The position numbers and the translations under genes were made by a program. The notes under the pieces are model-generated. The model did no database searches and had not been told where the DNA came from. It saw only the letters and a list, made by a program, of their open reading frames with translations. A stretch of 64,000 nucleotides of DNA from JBQKLI01 sp012798975. GTDB lineage: Bacteria > Bacillota > Clostridia > Tissierellales > Peptoniphilaceae. The stretch covers positions 71,709-135,708 of the forward strand of contig NZ_JBQKLI010000004.1 of the NCBI RefSeq assembly GCF_052116305.1. The letters run 5' to 3'. Positions within the stretch are counted from its first letter, which is position 1. Each line of letters begins with the position of its first letter. This document shows positions 23,266-32,410 of this stretch, piece by piece.

Positions 23266-23982
23266 ATGAAACAGATTATGGATCTTCATACACACACTAG
23301 TTTTTGCAATCATGCTTATTCCAGCTTGAAAGAAAATATGGATTACAGTCATGAAATCGGATTAAAGGTTTTGGGGTGGTCGGAGCATGGATATGGTATG
23401 CCTGGGACGACTGTCCGGCCAATGTTTTTTAACTTCAGGGTGATTCAAGATTATTATAAAGATGTTCGTATTCTAAAAGGGATGGAAGCGAATATCTTCA
23501 ATTATCAAGGAGATATTTTTGAAGAAGAAGTTTTAGGAAAGATGGATTATGTAATTGCAAGTCTTCATAAAAATACGATTAAACCCGGAACGATAGAAGA
23601 AAATACAAATGCCGTTATGAAAGCGATGGATAATCCCAGGGTAAATATTTTAGGCCATATCGATGATGGCACTTTTCCTTTGGATTACAAAACTATTGTC
23701 CAAAAGGCTGCTGATAAGAATATTGCAATCGAGGTGAACAATTCCTCTTTTATCGAAAAAACATTTCGAAAAGATTCTAAAAAGAATATTCAGGAGATTT
23801 TAAATTGGGCAAAAACATATAAAACAAAAATTATTATGAACTCAGATGCACATATCCATTATGAAATTGGAAATGTGGATCTATCGATAGAGCAGGCTGC
23901 GAAAAATGATTTTCCAGAAGAGCTTATTATTAATAATAGTATCGGTAAATTGGAAAAACTTTTAGAAATGAAAGTGCTATAA
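23266..23982 (+). CDS. PHP-domain phosphatase (YcdX-like)
   Basis: A 238-residue PHP-family phosphoesterase. Metal ligands appear in order: DLHTHTSFCNHAYSSL, the WSEHGYGMPG block, a Glu in GMEANIF, ASLHKN, GHIDDG and NSDAHIHYEIG. Members of the YcdX subfamily use a trinuclear zinc site to cleave phosphate esters; histidinol phosphatase is a related alternative but no his genes are near. The gene follows tsaD by 10 bp with AGGAG, so it is in the same operon, and a terminator follows. Confidence 0.88.
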   Translation: MKQIMDLHTHTSFCNHAYSSLKENMDYSHEIGLKVLGWSEHGYGMPGTTVRPMFFNFRVIQDYYKDVRILKGMEANIFNYQGDIFEEEVLGKMDYVIASLHKNTIKPGTIEENTNAVMKAMDNPRVNILGHIDDGTFPLDYKTIVQKAADKNIAIEVNNSSFIEKTFRKDSKKNIQEILNWAKTYKTKIIMNSDAHIHYEIGNVDLSIEQAAKNDFPEELIINNSIGKLEKLLEMKVL

Positions 23983-24000
23983 AGTGCGGTTTGAAATAAG

Positions 24001-24023
24001 GAAGGAGCGAAAGCTCCTTTTTC
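24001..24023 (+). terminator. Intrinsic terminator after the tsa operon
   Basis: AAGGAGC, GAAA tetraloop, GCTCCTT followed by TTTC. Confidence 0.88.
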
Positions 24024-24114
24024 ATTCCAGTAAAATGAGAATTGTTATTAAAACATAGACTATCTATTTATCTTTATAAACAATTATGGTATAATAGTTA
24101 GCGTAAGATAACAT

Positions 24115-24134
24115 GATATTGATTATCAATTATC
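24115..24134. promoter_or_regulatory. Fur box ahead of the feo operon
   Basis: GATATTGATTATCAATTATC is a close palindrome of the Fur operator type (GATAATGATAATCATTATC). It lies about 20 bp downstream of a TATAAT box at 24090-24095 and 35 bp before the feoA start, so iron-loaded Fur would block transcription. The Fur protein itself is not in the window (the Fur-family gene here is PerR-like). Confidence 0.75.
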
Positions 24135-24169
24135 GTTTTATTAATAATTACTAATGGGAGGCGAGAATT

Positions 24170-24379
24170 ATGGATTTATCTATGGCGCCCTTACATCAGA
24201 ATTTTTGTATTCAGCGTATTAGAGGAAAAGACAAAGTGATAAAACAATTATCTAATATGGGTGTTCAAAAGGGAAAAGAGATTATGGTTATTTCAGAAAA
24301 TGGCGGTAATCTAGTGATCCGCATAGCAGATACACGAATTGCAATCAGCAAAGAACTAGCAAGAAAAATTATTATTTAG
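24170..24379 (+). CDS. feoA: FeoA family protein
   Basis: A 69-residue SH3-like FeoA domain (RGKDKVIKQLSNMGVQKGKEIMVI). FeoA assists the ferrous iron transporter FeoB at the cytoplasmic face. GGGAGG precedes the ATG. It is the first gene of feoA-feoA-feoB-Cys-rich peptide and lies behind a Fur box. The two FeoA proteins are different in sequence, not a recent duplication. Confidence 0.9.
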   Translation: MDLSMAPLHQNFCIQRIRGKDKVIKQLSNMGVQKGKEIMVISENGGNLVIRIADTRIAISKELARKIII

Positions 24380-24419
24380 CAATCATTAGTAATATATATA
24401 GCAAAAGGAGTTTGATTAA

Positions 24420-24650
24420 ATGAAGCTTAACGAGGCTGAAATAGGACATTCATACAAAGTCCTTTCTCTAAAAGGAGAAGGAAAGGTTAAAAGAAGATTG
24501 AGGGATATGGGGATTATAAGAGGTACGATTATTAAGTATCACAAAGTAGCTCCCTTAGGAGATCCTCTTCAAATAACTTTAAGAGGGTATGAACTGAGTC
24601 TTAGAAAACAAGATGCAGAAATAGTTGAAGTAGAAAGAGTGGAGGAGTAA
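24420..24650 (+). CDS. feoA: Second FeoA family protein
   Basis: A 76-residue FeoA domain protein with the canonical features KGEGKVKRRLRDMGIIRGT and APLGDPLQITLRGYELSLRKQDA. AAAGGAG precedes the ATG. Its stop is followed after one base by the feoB start, so it is probably the main FeoB partner. Two distinct feoA genes before feoB are common in Clostridia. Confidence 0.93.
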   Translation: MKLNEAEIGHSYKVLSLKGEGKVKRRLRDMGIIRGTIIKYHKVAPLGDPLQITLRGYELSLRKQDAEIVEVERVEE

Positions 24651-24651
24651 A

Positions 24652-26802
24652 ATGACTTTAAATATTGCATTGGCGGGAAATCCAAATGCTGGTAAATCCA
24701 CTCTTTTTAATCTGTTAACAGGAAGCGAGCAGTATGTAGGAAACTGGCCGGGTGTAACGGTAGAAAAGAAAACGGGAAAATATCTTAAAGATTCTTCTAT
24801 CAATCTAATTGATTTACCTGGAGTATATTCTTTAACACCTTATTCAATGGAAGAAGTTGTTACAAAAGAGTATTTATTTGAAGAAGTACCAGATGTAATT
24901 ATCAACATAATCGATGCTACAAATATAGAACGAAATTTATACTTATCAACACAGTTAATAGAATTGGGAATCCCTGTAGTCTTAGCTTTTAATAGAGTCG
25001 ATATTTTGGATCGAAGAGGCGAAAAAGTTAATTTTAAAGCCATTAGCAAAGGAATGGGCTGTCCAGGTGTTGAAATATCCGCACTTAAAAACTCTGGTAT
25101 GGACGAGCTTATTGAAATTGCAAAAAGAGAAGCGGAAAAAGGAATCGGCATGGAACATCCTGTTAAGTATTCTGCCGACTTGGAAGGTGCTATCGAAGAG
25201 ATTTCAAATGCAAGTTCAGAGATTCAAAATCAGTTTAATCGTCGGGGATTTGCGATTAAGATTATTGAAGGCGATGAAGAAACAGTTGATAAGCTTAACT
25301 TGAGTCAGGAAGAGAAAGCCAAGATCGACGGAATCGTCGAAAAACTGGAAGAAGATTACGATCTGGAAGGCGAGGATATTCTTGCGGATGAAAGATATGG
25401 ATTTATTGACGATGTAGTCCGAGGTAATGTAGAAGAAAAGGTTCATATGCTTTCGACTTCAGACAAAATAGATCGGATTGTTACCAATCGATTTTTGGCC
25501 ATACCAATATTTGCTGCTGTGATGATTGCAATGTACTATATTGCTTTAGTAATAGTCGGCGGAACCTTCAACGACTGGTGGAATGATGTTGTTATAGGAG
25601 AGGTCGTTATAGGTAATGTGGGAGCTTTTCTAGAAACGACAGCAGTAGCGCCATGGCTTCAAAGTTTGATAGTAAACGGAATCTTAGGCGGTGTAGGAGC
25701 TGTAATCGGATTCTTGCCTCTTATCATTACGGTGTTTATATTTATCGCTGTATTTGAAGATATAGGATATATGTCAAGAGTTGCATTTATTCTGGATAGA
25801 ATCTTCAGAAGATTTGGTTTATCTGGAAAATCTTTTATCCCTATTTTGATCGGTGTAGGCTGCTCCGTACCAGGAATTATGGCCACAAGAACTATAGAGA
25901 ATGATAATGATAGAAGAATGACAATCACGGTAGCGAGTTTTATGCCCTGCGGAGCAAAGACTGAAATTATTGCAGTGTTTGCCGGGTCAATCTTTACAGG
26001 TAAATGGTGGTTCGGTCCTTTATGTTATTTTATCGGTATAGTTGCCGTTATTTTAAGCGGTATTATTCTAAAGAAATTCGACCGTTTTGCAGGGGAGCCG
26101 ATTCCATTCGTTATGGAACTTCCGGAATATCAGCCGCCAAATTTGAAAAATGTAGCAAAAAAGGTTTGGGATCGTTCAAAGGCCTTTGTTATAAAAGCAG
26201 GTACTGTTATATTTGCGGCATCGGTATTGGTTTGGATCCTTCAAAATATTTCAACATCTGGCGAATTCCATGAATTTGCACAAGATGGCACAAATAGTCT
26301 GCTTTCAGCTATTGGACATGTGTTCGCACCATTCTTTGGTCCGTTGGGATTCGGGAATTGGATAGCAGCTGTGGCTTCTACGCTGGGGCTTGTAGCAAAA
26401 GAAATTGTAGTCAGTACATTAGGAGTATTAAGTGGATTGGGAGAAATTACAGCAGAAGATCCGTCTGCTATGACTTTAGCAAGCAGCTTGTTTACTTCTG
26501 TCAGCGGTTTAAGCTTCCTAGTCTTTAACCAGTTAACTGTACCTTGTTTTGCGGCAGTAGGAGCTATACGCCAAGAAATGAACAGCAGCAAATGGACATT
26601 CTTTGCAATAGGATATCAGCTTATATTCTCTTATCTGATTGCTCTTATGATCTATCAATTCGGCCGTGTTCTTGTATTAGGGGAAGCCTTCAATGCGATG
26701 ACAGGTGTTGCTATAGCAGTATTGATATTCTTTATATTTATGTTAGTACGCCCTGAATCGAAAAAAGCAGATAAAAATAGAGATATTGCAACTGAGAATT
26801 AA
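24652..26802 (+). CDS. feoB: Ferrous iron transport protein B
   Basis: A 716-residue Fe2+ transporter. The N-terminal GTPase has G1 GNPNAGKSTLFN, G3 DLPG and G4-like NRVD; a helical GDI domain follows to about residue 270. Then come two Gate repeats in the membrane, each with the conserved cysteine motif: GVGCSVPGIMATRT with the downstream MPCGAKTEI in the first, and LTVPCFAAVGA in the second. The N-terminus LNIALAGNPNAGKST fits the start, with a GGAGG site in the end of feoA. Expression is expected under iron limitation through the Fur box. Confidence 0.97.
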   Translation: MTLNIALAGNPNAGKSTLFNLLTGSEQYVGNWPGVTVEKKTGKYLKDSSINLIDLPGVYSLTPYSMEEVVTKEYLFEEVPDVIINIIDATNIERNLYLSTQLIELGIPVVLAFNRVDILDRRGEKVNFKAISKGMGCPGVEISALKNSGMDELIEIAKREAEKGIGMEHPVKYSADLEGAIEEISNASSEIQNQFNRRGFAIKIIEGDEETVDKLNLSQEEKAKIDGIVEKLEEDYDLEGEDILADERYGFIDDVVRGNVEEKVHMLSTSDKIDRIVTNRFLAIPIFAAVMIAMYYIALVIVGGTFNDWWNDVVIGEVVIGNVGAFLETTAVAPWLQSLIVNGILGGVGAVIGFLPLIITVFIFIAVFEDIGYMSRVAFILDRIFRRFGLSGKSFIPILIGVGCSVPGIMATRTIENDNDRRMTITVASFMPCGAKTEIIAVFAGSIFTGKWWFGPLCYFIGIVAVILSGIILKKFDRFAGEPIPFVMELPEYQPPNLKNVAKKVWDRSKAFVIKAGTVIFAASVLVWILQNISTSGEFHEFAQDGTNSLLSAIGHVFAPFFGPLGFGNWIAAVASTLGLVAKEIVVSTLGVLSGLGEITAEDPSAMTLASSLFTSVSGLSFLVFNQLTVPCFAAVGAIRQEMNSSKWTFFAIGYQLIFSYLIALMIYQFGRVLVLGEAFNAMTGVAIAVLIFFIFMLVRPESKKADKNRDIATEN

Positions 26803-26835
26803 TCTAAATAAATAATGAGAAATTAGAGGTGAAAA

Positions 26836-26985
26836 ATGAATATTCAGACTTTAATAGTTCTATTAATTATTATTGCACTTCTAATCCTAGCAGTTCGAAG
26901 TGTAAGAAAAAAAGGATCGCCTTGCGGGGGATGTTCCTCTGCAGGAAACTGTCCTCATAGTGCGAAGAAAAAGAAAAATATATAA
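26836..26985 (+). CDS. FeoB-associated Cys-rich membrane protein
   Basis: A 49-residue peptide: one N-terminal membrane helix of about 18 residues (LIVLLIIIALLILAV), then a basic linker and a cysteine cluster, SPCGGCSSAGNCPHS, close to CxxCx(5)C, and a Lys-rich tail. This architecture and position directly after feoB match the FeoB-associated Cys-rich membrane protein family (FeoC-like in role). GAGGTG precedes the ATG. It ends with a terminator and is the last gene of the feo operon. Confidence 0.9.
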   Translation: MNIQTLIVLLIIIALLILAVRSVRKKGSPCGGCSSAGNCPHSAKKKKNI

Positions 26986-26993
26986 ACAGACTT

Positions 26994-27032
26994 AAAAGAG
27001 CGGTTATTATTAACTATAACCGCTCTTTTATT
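26994..27032 (+). terminator. Terminator of the feo operon
   Basis: AAAAGAGCGGTTAT (26994-27007), eight-base loop, ATAACCGCTCTTTT (27016-27029). Confidence 0.9.
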
Positions 27033-27054
27033 CTGCAGATTATAATTGGAGATG

Positions 27055-27083
27055 AAAAGAAAAAAGAACCCGGGATGGGTTCC
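27055..27083 (-). terminator. Terminator of the AraC-type gene
   Basis: On the minus strand GAACCC, a five-base loop and GGGTTC are followed by TTTTTTCTTTTC. Confidence 0.8.
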
Positions 27084-27095
27084 ATAGTCTGCCTG

Positions 27096-27764
27096 TTATT
27101 TGCTTTTTTGGTTCTGATACTGGATGTGGTATTGTTTCGGGCTTAAGGAGTACTTGTTTTTAAACAGCTTGCAAAAATAAGAAGGGCTTTTAAATCCGCA
27201 TAGATTTGAAATTTCGTTTACCGAATAGTTTGTTTTTTCTAAATACTGTTTTGCTTTTTTCAGCCTAAAATATAATATAATATCTGGTAGAGATTTTCTT
27301 GTTTCGCTGCGAATCAAATAGGACAGATAGGATCTGCTGATATTAAAGTTTTTTGACAGATCGTCCAAAAGTATATTCTGATCACAGTTGTTATGGATGT
27401 AAATAATTAAGTTTTTGATCAATGGACTAGTGCTGGCGTTAATCAAATGATCCTCAGTAACACTGTAGAATGTGACCATTTCATTAAGTATATGTATAAG
27501 GTCGCCAGAGTTTGTAGTGCGATTGAGTTTTTTTGCATATTTTCTTCTTACGCTTAAGTAATTAGCGATGGTTTTAGAATCAGAAAAGTATTTTACACTG
27601 TTCCAATAAAATATTCCATTAAGCTCAGAAAGAAAAACCTTGCTGCGCCGAATACATTTTGGTGTATCTTTAATGTTTTTAGCAAGCAGTCCTGCCAATT
27701 TTATAGATTCTTCTTGGTTTTTGTCGCGCACTGCACGAATTAAATTGTGTTCTAATATAATCAT
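27096..27764 (-). CDS. AraC-family transcriptional regulator
   Basis: A 222-residue regulator with an AraC-type double helix-turn-helix in the C-terminal 100 residues: the first helix pair near LLDDLSKNFNISRSYLSYLIR and the second in VNEISNLCGFKSPSYFCKLFKNKYSLSPKQYH, the standard signature. The N-terminal 120 residues are helical, have no cupin-like ligand pocket that I can see and resemble the middle part of larger AraC/YesN proteins. The ribosome site is weak (TAGGATTTT). It is divergent from the CWB2/amidase gene and may regulate it. Confidence 0.87.
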   Translation of the reverse strand: MIILEHNLIRAVRDKNQEESIKLAGLLAKNIKDTPKCIRRSKVFLSELNGIFYWNSVKYFSDSKTIANYLSVRRKYAKKLNRTTNSGDLIHILNEMVTFYSVTEDHLINASTSPLIKNLIIYIHNNCDQNILLDDLSKNFNISRSYLSYLIRSETRKSLPDIILYFRLKKAKQYLEKTNYSVNEISNLCGFKSPSYFCKLFKNKYSLSPKQYHIQYQNQKSK

Positions 27765-27921
27765 GATAAAATCCTAATATAATAATAAAGTAATTGCTGA
27801 TATTATTATACCTTTTATATACGATTAATACAACTATTTTAAAACAAAATGTTTCAAATGATTACAAATGTGACAAAAAGGTAAAAAAAATTAATTTTCT
27901 TGTCATATTTTTGTAATAAGT

Positions 27922-27950
27922 TTGTTACTACTTTGAAATTGGGTTATAAT
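27922..27950 (+). promoter_or_regulatory. Promoter of the CWB2/amidase gene
   Basis: TTGTTA (27922-27927), 17 bp, TATAAT (27945-27950). The region 27765-27921 is AT-rich and shows no gene. Confidence 0.7.
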
Positions 27951-28017
27951 ATGCGTTGTGAATAAGAATTATTAGAATAAATTATAATTAAAGATGAATA
28001 AGGAGATGGATATTAAG

Positions 28018-30312
28018 ATGTTTTTAAAAGCAAAGAGGATATTTGCGTTTTTATTGCTGTTGACCTTTATGATTACACCTTTTGGCAATATATCAATGGC
28101 ATCAAGAGATGAAGCCGTTCAAGGAAGTGCTTCTAAATTTGTATTAAGCCGTAAAGAAGTAGTAAAAGGCAATGAAATTGTATTGGATTATCAATCAGAA
28201 GAGGAAGCGGAAGCGGTACTAGTTTACAATACACCGTCAGGCAATAAAAAAGAAGTACATCTAGACTATAACGAAGACAGTGGGATGTATTCTACTGCCA
28301 TTACACCGGATGAAGCCGGAGAATGGACAATAGACACTGTTTTGCTTAATGGAAATAATGTTTCATCAAGCAGTTATGAGTTAGATTTTAAAGTATTTGA
28401 ATCCGTTAAGGATCAGTATGGAAAAGAAGGCCCTTTTATATATGATGATGCTTTTCAGGACGAGCCAAAGGTTTTAGTATCTGATTTAAACCAATTAATC
28501 AGCCAAGTATACGGTATCGACCAACAAGGAAATACAACTGAGCTTACGGTAAGAATCCAAGGCAGCGGAGTTGATGAAGTTTTTAATGTATATAATGACG
28601 GCTCTTCAGTAATTACAGATGAAAACAGTTCAAAATATCAACCTGGCTCTTATACATTGACATATAGTATTGAAGGCGGAAGCGATGTGGTAAAGACTTT
28701 ACATATTGTTTCTGATGTAGCCGACAGCAATTTTGTTCGATTATCGGGAGAAGAAGTTTCTTTAAGCGCAAACACCGAAGTTGCACGTGTTGCAGGGAAA
28801 AATCGTTATGGAACTTCTGTTGAAATATCTAAAAATACTTACAATAAAGCGGATAGTGTAGTTATCGCAAATGGAACAAAATTTGCTGATGCATTAGCAT
28901 CCTCTTCTTTAGCTAGAAATTTAAAAGCACCACTTTTATATGCAGCGGGTTCTAAATTAAACCCTGAAGTAAAAGCAGAAATAAAACGCCTTGGGGCTAA
29001 GAATGTATATATAATGGGCGGTTTTGCAGCGGTAAGCAGAGAAATTGAAGCAGAACTAAGCAGAGAAAAACTTAATATTATAAGAATTTTTGGTGGGAAT
29101 CGTTTTGAAACTTCTATAGAAATTGCAAAACAAGTAAAAAAATTCAAATCTCAAAATAAAGCTATTTTAACAAACGGAGACAGTTTTGCAGATGCATTAT
29201 CTGCAGGAGCCTACTCTGCGCAAAACAGCATTCCTATGTTCTATACAACAAAGAATAAATTAGAAGCTAAGACAAAGAAATATATCAAAGACAGCGGCGT
29301 TAAAGAGATTTTAGTTGTCGGCGGGGCAGCAGTGGTTTCAAATAATGTTGTCAAAGAACTGACTTCAATGGGTGTAAATGTTAAACGTATTGAAGGATCT
29401 AACAGATATGATACAAGTATAAAATTTGCTCAAACCTATTATAAAAATCCAAGTACTGTAGTGATGGCAAGCGGTATGGATTTTGCAGATGCCTTAGCAG
29501 GCGGAGTGTTCGCAGCTTCTAAAAATGCATCTATGGTACTTGCTTCTGAAAAGCTTTCATCTGCAGCAAACAGCTATGTTACAGCATCTGGAGTAAGCAG
29601 TATCTATATTTTAGGCGGAGAGAAAGCGGTAAGCGGCAGCATCTTTAGTGCGCTGTCTTCTAGCGAAACGACTACTCCTCAACCGGCGCCGGCACCTGTA
29701 CCACAGCCAAAACCTCAACCAACTCCTAAACCTAATCCAAGCACGAAGGGCAAGATAAAGATCATGCTTGATCCAGGACATGGAGCTGGAAGCAAACACA
29801 ATAGAGGATTTATAGGCGGCAACGAAGGAGACAGCAACTGGGCTTATCATTTAATCCTTAAAGAAGAGCTTGAAAGAAGAGGATTTATTGTAGGGACAAC
29901 TCGTCCTAGAAAAACAGATGATCCGTCTTTGGCAGCAAGAGGACAAGCAGGACGGGGATATGACTTGCTTCTATCTCTTCATACAAATGCGACTGGAACT
30001 AAAAACCTGGCATCAGGTGCGGAGATCTATGATGATGTAAATCCTAGATATTCAAACAAGACTCTTGCTTTGAAATTAGGAAATGCAATAGCACGTTCTC
30101 AAGGAATACGAATGAGAGGTGTTTTCTACAGAAAGTTAGACAACTCTACAAACTGGTATGGAGTGTTAAGAAACAATGAAGCGAAGAACGGATTCTTAGT
30201 GGAGCACTGTTTCCATGATAACCCGACAGAGATTCGCAATTACGTCAGAAATTACCGTAAAGTAGCTGTTGCGTCAGCAAATGCTCTCGCAGAGTACTAC
30301 GGTATGAAATAA
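28018..30312 (+). CDS. Cell wall-binding CWB2 repeat protein with amidase_3 domain
   Basis: A secreted autolysin of 764 residues from ATG 28018, which is 12 bases after AAGGAG (ATGs at 27994 and 28006 are in frame but badly placed). A signal peptide (FAFLLLLTFMITPFGNISMAS) is followed by an Ig-like N-terminal region, then three CWB2 repeats from about residues 255 to 545, each with an NRY/F-x-TS start, FADALA and a GG-x-xAVS end. CWB2 binds anionic wall polymer. A Pro/Gln linker (PAPAPVPQPKPQPTPKPNP) leads to the C-terminal N-acetylmuramoyl-L-alanine amidase with Zn ligands in DPGHG, GNEGD and SLHTNA and the catalytic Glu in VEHCFHDN. Confidence 0.93.
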   Translation: MFLKAKRIFAFLLLLTFMITPFGNISMASRDEAVQGSASKFVLSRKEVVKGNEIVLDYQSEEEAEAVLVYNTPSGNKKEVHLDYNEDSGMYSTAITPDEAGEWTIDTVLLNGNNVSSSSYELDFKVFESVKDQYGKEGPFIYDDAFQDEPKVLVSDLNQLISQVYGIDQQGNTTELTVRIQGSGVDEVFNVYNDGSSVITDENSSKYQPGSYTLTYSIEGGSDVVKTLHIVSDVADSNFVRLSGEEVSLSANTEVARVAGKNRYGTSVEISKNTYNKADSVVIANGTKFADALASSSLARNLKAPLLYAAGSKLNPEVKAEIKRLGAKNVYIMGGFAAVSREIEAELSREKLNIIRIFGGNRFETSIEIAKQVKKFKSQNKAILTNGDSFADALSAGAYSAQNSIPMFYTTKNKLEAKTKKYIKDSGVKEILVVGGAAVVSNNVVKELTSMGVNVKRIEGSNRYDTSIKFAQTYYKNPSTVVMASGMDFADALAGGVFAASKNASMVLASEKLSSAANSYVTASGVSSIYILGGEKAVSGSIFSALSSSETTTPQPAPAPVPQPKPQPTPKPNPSTKGKIKIMLDPGHGAGSKHNRGFIGGNEGDSNWAYHLILKEELERRGFIVGTTRPRKTDDPSLAARGQAGRGYDLLLSLHTNATGTKNLASGAEIYDDVNPRYSNKTLALKLGNAIARSQGIRMRGVFYRKLDNSTNWYGVLRNNEAKNGFLVEHCFHDNPTEIRNYVRNYRKVAVASANALAEYYGMK

Positions 30313-30323
30313 AAAAAGAGAAG

Positions 30324-30358
30324 AAGGAAGAGTTCAAAAGAATTCTTCCTTTTTTTTG
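30324..30358 (+). terminator. Terminator after the CWB2/amidase gene
   Basis: AAGGAAGAGTTC, loop AAAA, GAATTCTTCCTT (one mismatch) then TTTTTT. Confidence 0.88.
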
Positions 30359-30482
30359 TTTAAAAGCATGTTACACGGGTATATTTTATAATTGAGTTTG
30401 GATGTATTATTACTAGTCAAAATAGATAGCGTTATGATATAATTAGAGAATATGATTTAGTAAAGATTATTGGAGGAATAAA

Positions 30483-31784
30483 ATGAGCGTAGTATTAGAA
30501 TCAAAAGAAAATAATAGAGCAGTATTTACAGTAGAGGTATCTCAAGAAGATTTCCAAGGGGCTATTAAAAAAGCTTATGCAAAAAACAAGAGCAGATTTA
30601 ATGTTCCAGGCTTCCGTAAGGGAAAAGTACCTATGAAAGTGATTGAGATGAATTATGGCAAGGAAATCTTCTATGAGGACGCAATCAACATTCTTTTACC
30701 AGACGCTTATGAAAGTGGAGTAGAAGAATTAGAATTAAACCCTGTTGCAACACCTGAAGTCGATGTGGAAAAAATCGATGAAGAAAACCCAGTGGTTTTC
30801 AAATTTGAAGTAGATGTTCGTCCTGAGCCTGTACTAGGAGACTATTCGAATTTAGAAGCAGAAATCGAAGATTACTCTGTAAACGATGCAGATGTAGATG
30901 CTGTTGTTGAGAGCGCATTAGAGACAAATGCCCGCATTGAAAAAGTGGAACGTGAAGCAAAAGACGGCGACACTGTTAATATCGACTTTGAAGGTTCGGT
31001 AGATGGAGAGGTTTTCGAAGGCGGAACTGCAGAAAACTATGATCTTACTTTAGGATCAAATTCTTTTATTCCAGGTTTTGAAGAACAATTAATCGGCAAA
31101 AAACCAGGTGAAGAAGTTGAAGTGAATGTTACATTCCCTGAGGATTATCATGAAGAATCTTTAGCAAATAAAGATACTCTATTTAAAGTAAAAGTAAATT
31201 CAATCAGTGAAAAAATCAAACCGGAATTAGATGATGAATTTGTAAAGGATATTTCCGAGTTTGACACATTAGAAGAATATAAAGCAGATATCAGAAAAAA
31301 TCTTGAAAAAGAGAATGAAGCTTCTTTAGAAAGTGCAAAACAAAACAAAGCTATTGAAGCATTGGTAAATGTTACTGAAATGGATATTCCAGAGTCTATG
31401 ATCAACAATCAATTAGATCAAGATTACGATAACTTTACAAAACGTATTCAAAGCATGGGCCTAGGAATTGACCAATATTATACAATTACAAACTCAAGCG
31501 AAGAACAAGTTCGCGAGGAACTACGAGTAAATGCAGAAAATCAAGTGAAAGCAGATCTTGCATTAGATGCTTTGGTTGCAAAGGAAAATCCTGAAGTTTC
31601 AGATGAAGATATCGATGCAGAACTTGATAAACTAGCAGAACAATATAGTCCAGACGACAAAGAAAAGTTTATTGAAAACATGAAGAAGGGTGGAAGCCTT
31701 GATTTTATTAAAGACAGCGTAGTAAGACAAAAAGCTGTTAAGAACTTGATCGACAGTGTAAATTTCAAGGTGAAAAGTAAATAA
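30483..31784 (+). CDS. tig: Trigger factor
   Basis: Ribosome-associated chaperone and peptidyl-prolyl isomerase of 433 residues. The ribosome-binding signature FNVPGFRKGKVPMKVIE is at about residues 38-55. The FKBP-like domain spans about residues 150-240 (GDTVNIDFEGSVDGEVFEGG, IPGFEEQLIGKKPGEE), and the long helical C-terminal arm follows. GGAGGAATAAA precedes the ATG. It is the first gene of the tig-clpP-clpX-lon cluster, the usual order in Firmicutes. Confidence 0.97.
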   Translation: MSVVLESKENNRAVFTVEVSQEDFQGAIKKAYAKNKSRFNVPGFRKGKVPMKVIEMNYGKEIFYEDAINILLPDAYESGVEELELNPVATPEVDVEKIDEENPVVFKFEVDVRPEPVLGDYSNLEAEIEDYSVNDADVDAVVESALETNARIEKVEREAKDGDTVNIDFEGSVDGEVFEGGTAENYDLTLGSNSFIPGFEEQLIGKKPGEEVEVNVTFPEDYHEESLANKDTLFKVKVNSISEKIKPELDDEFVKDISEFDTLEEYKADIRKNLEKENEASLESAKQNKAIEALVNVTEMDIPESMINNQLDQDYDNFTKRIQSMGLGIDQYYTITNSSEEQVREELRVNAENQVKADLALDALVAKENPEVSDEDIDAELDKLAEQYSPDDKEKFIENMKKGGSLDFIKDSVVRQKAVKNLIDSVNFKVKSK

Positions 31785-31816
31785 TCCTAATTCTTCAGTC
31801 ATTTAAGGAGGAAATT

Positions 31817-32401
31817 ATGGCATTAATACCAATGGTAGTAGAGCAGACAAATCGTGGTGAAAGATCCTACGATATTTACTCTAGATTATTAAAAGATCGA
31901 ATTATTTTTCTAAGCGGCGAAGTTCACAATGATATGGCAGACTTGATTGTAGCTCAATTATTGTTTTTAGAATCAGAAGATCCAAAGAAAGATATTCAAA
32001 TATATATTAATTCTCCAGGAGGATCTGTTTCGGCAGGGCTTGCGATTTATGACACTATGAAATATGTGAAACCGGATGTAAGCACAATCTGTATCGGAAT
32101 GGCGGCAAGTATGGGAGCTGTGCTTCTAGCGGCTGGAACAAAGGGGAAAAGATACGCACTTCCAAATGCAGATGTTATGATTCATCAGCCTTTAGGCGGA
32201 AGTCAAGGTCAGGCAGAAGATATTCGTATTCAAGCGGAAAAAATTCTTAAAGTTCGAGATCAATTAAATAAAATTTTAGCAGATCAGACAGGACAGCCAT
32301 TAGATCGTATTGCAAAAGATACGGATAGAGATTTTTATATGTCTGCAGAAGAAGCGAAAGAATACGGTTTGATCGATGAAGTCATCGCTCACGCTAAGTA
32401 A
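31817..32401 (+). CDS. clpP: ATP-dependent Clp protease proteolytic subunit
   Basis: A 194-residue serine protease with the catalytic triad S98 (GMAASMGAV), H123 (VMIHQPLGG) and the Asp of KDTDRDFYMS near residue 172. The N-terminus LIPMVVEQTNRGERSYDIYSRLL is canonical. It forms a double heptamer that degrades substrates unfolded by ClpX, the next gene (9 bp downstream). AAGGAGGAAATT precedes the ATG. Confidence 0.98.
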   Translation: MALIPMVVEQTNRGERSYDIYSRLLKDRIIFLSGEVHNDMADLIVAQLLFLESEDPKKDIQIYINSPGGSVSAGLAIYDTMKYVKPDVSTICIGMAASMGAVLLAAGTKGKRYALPNADVMIHQPLGGSQGQAEDIRIQAEKILKVRDQLNKILADQTGQPLDRIAKDTDRDFYMSAEEAKEYGLIDEVIAHAK

Positions 32402-32410
32402 GGAGACCGA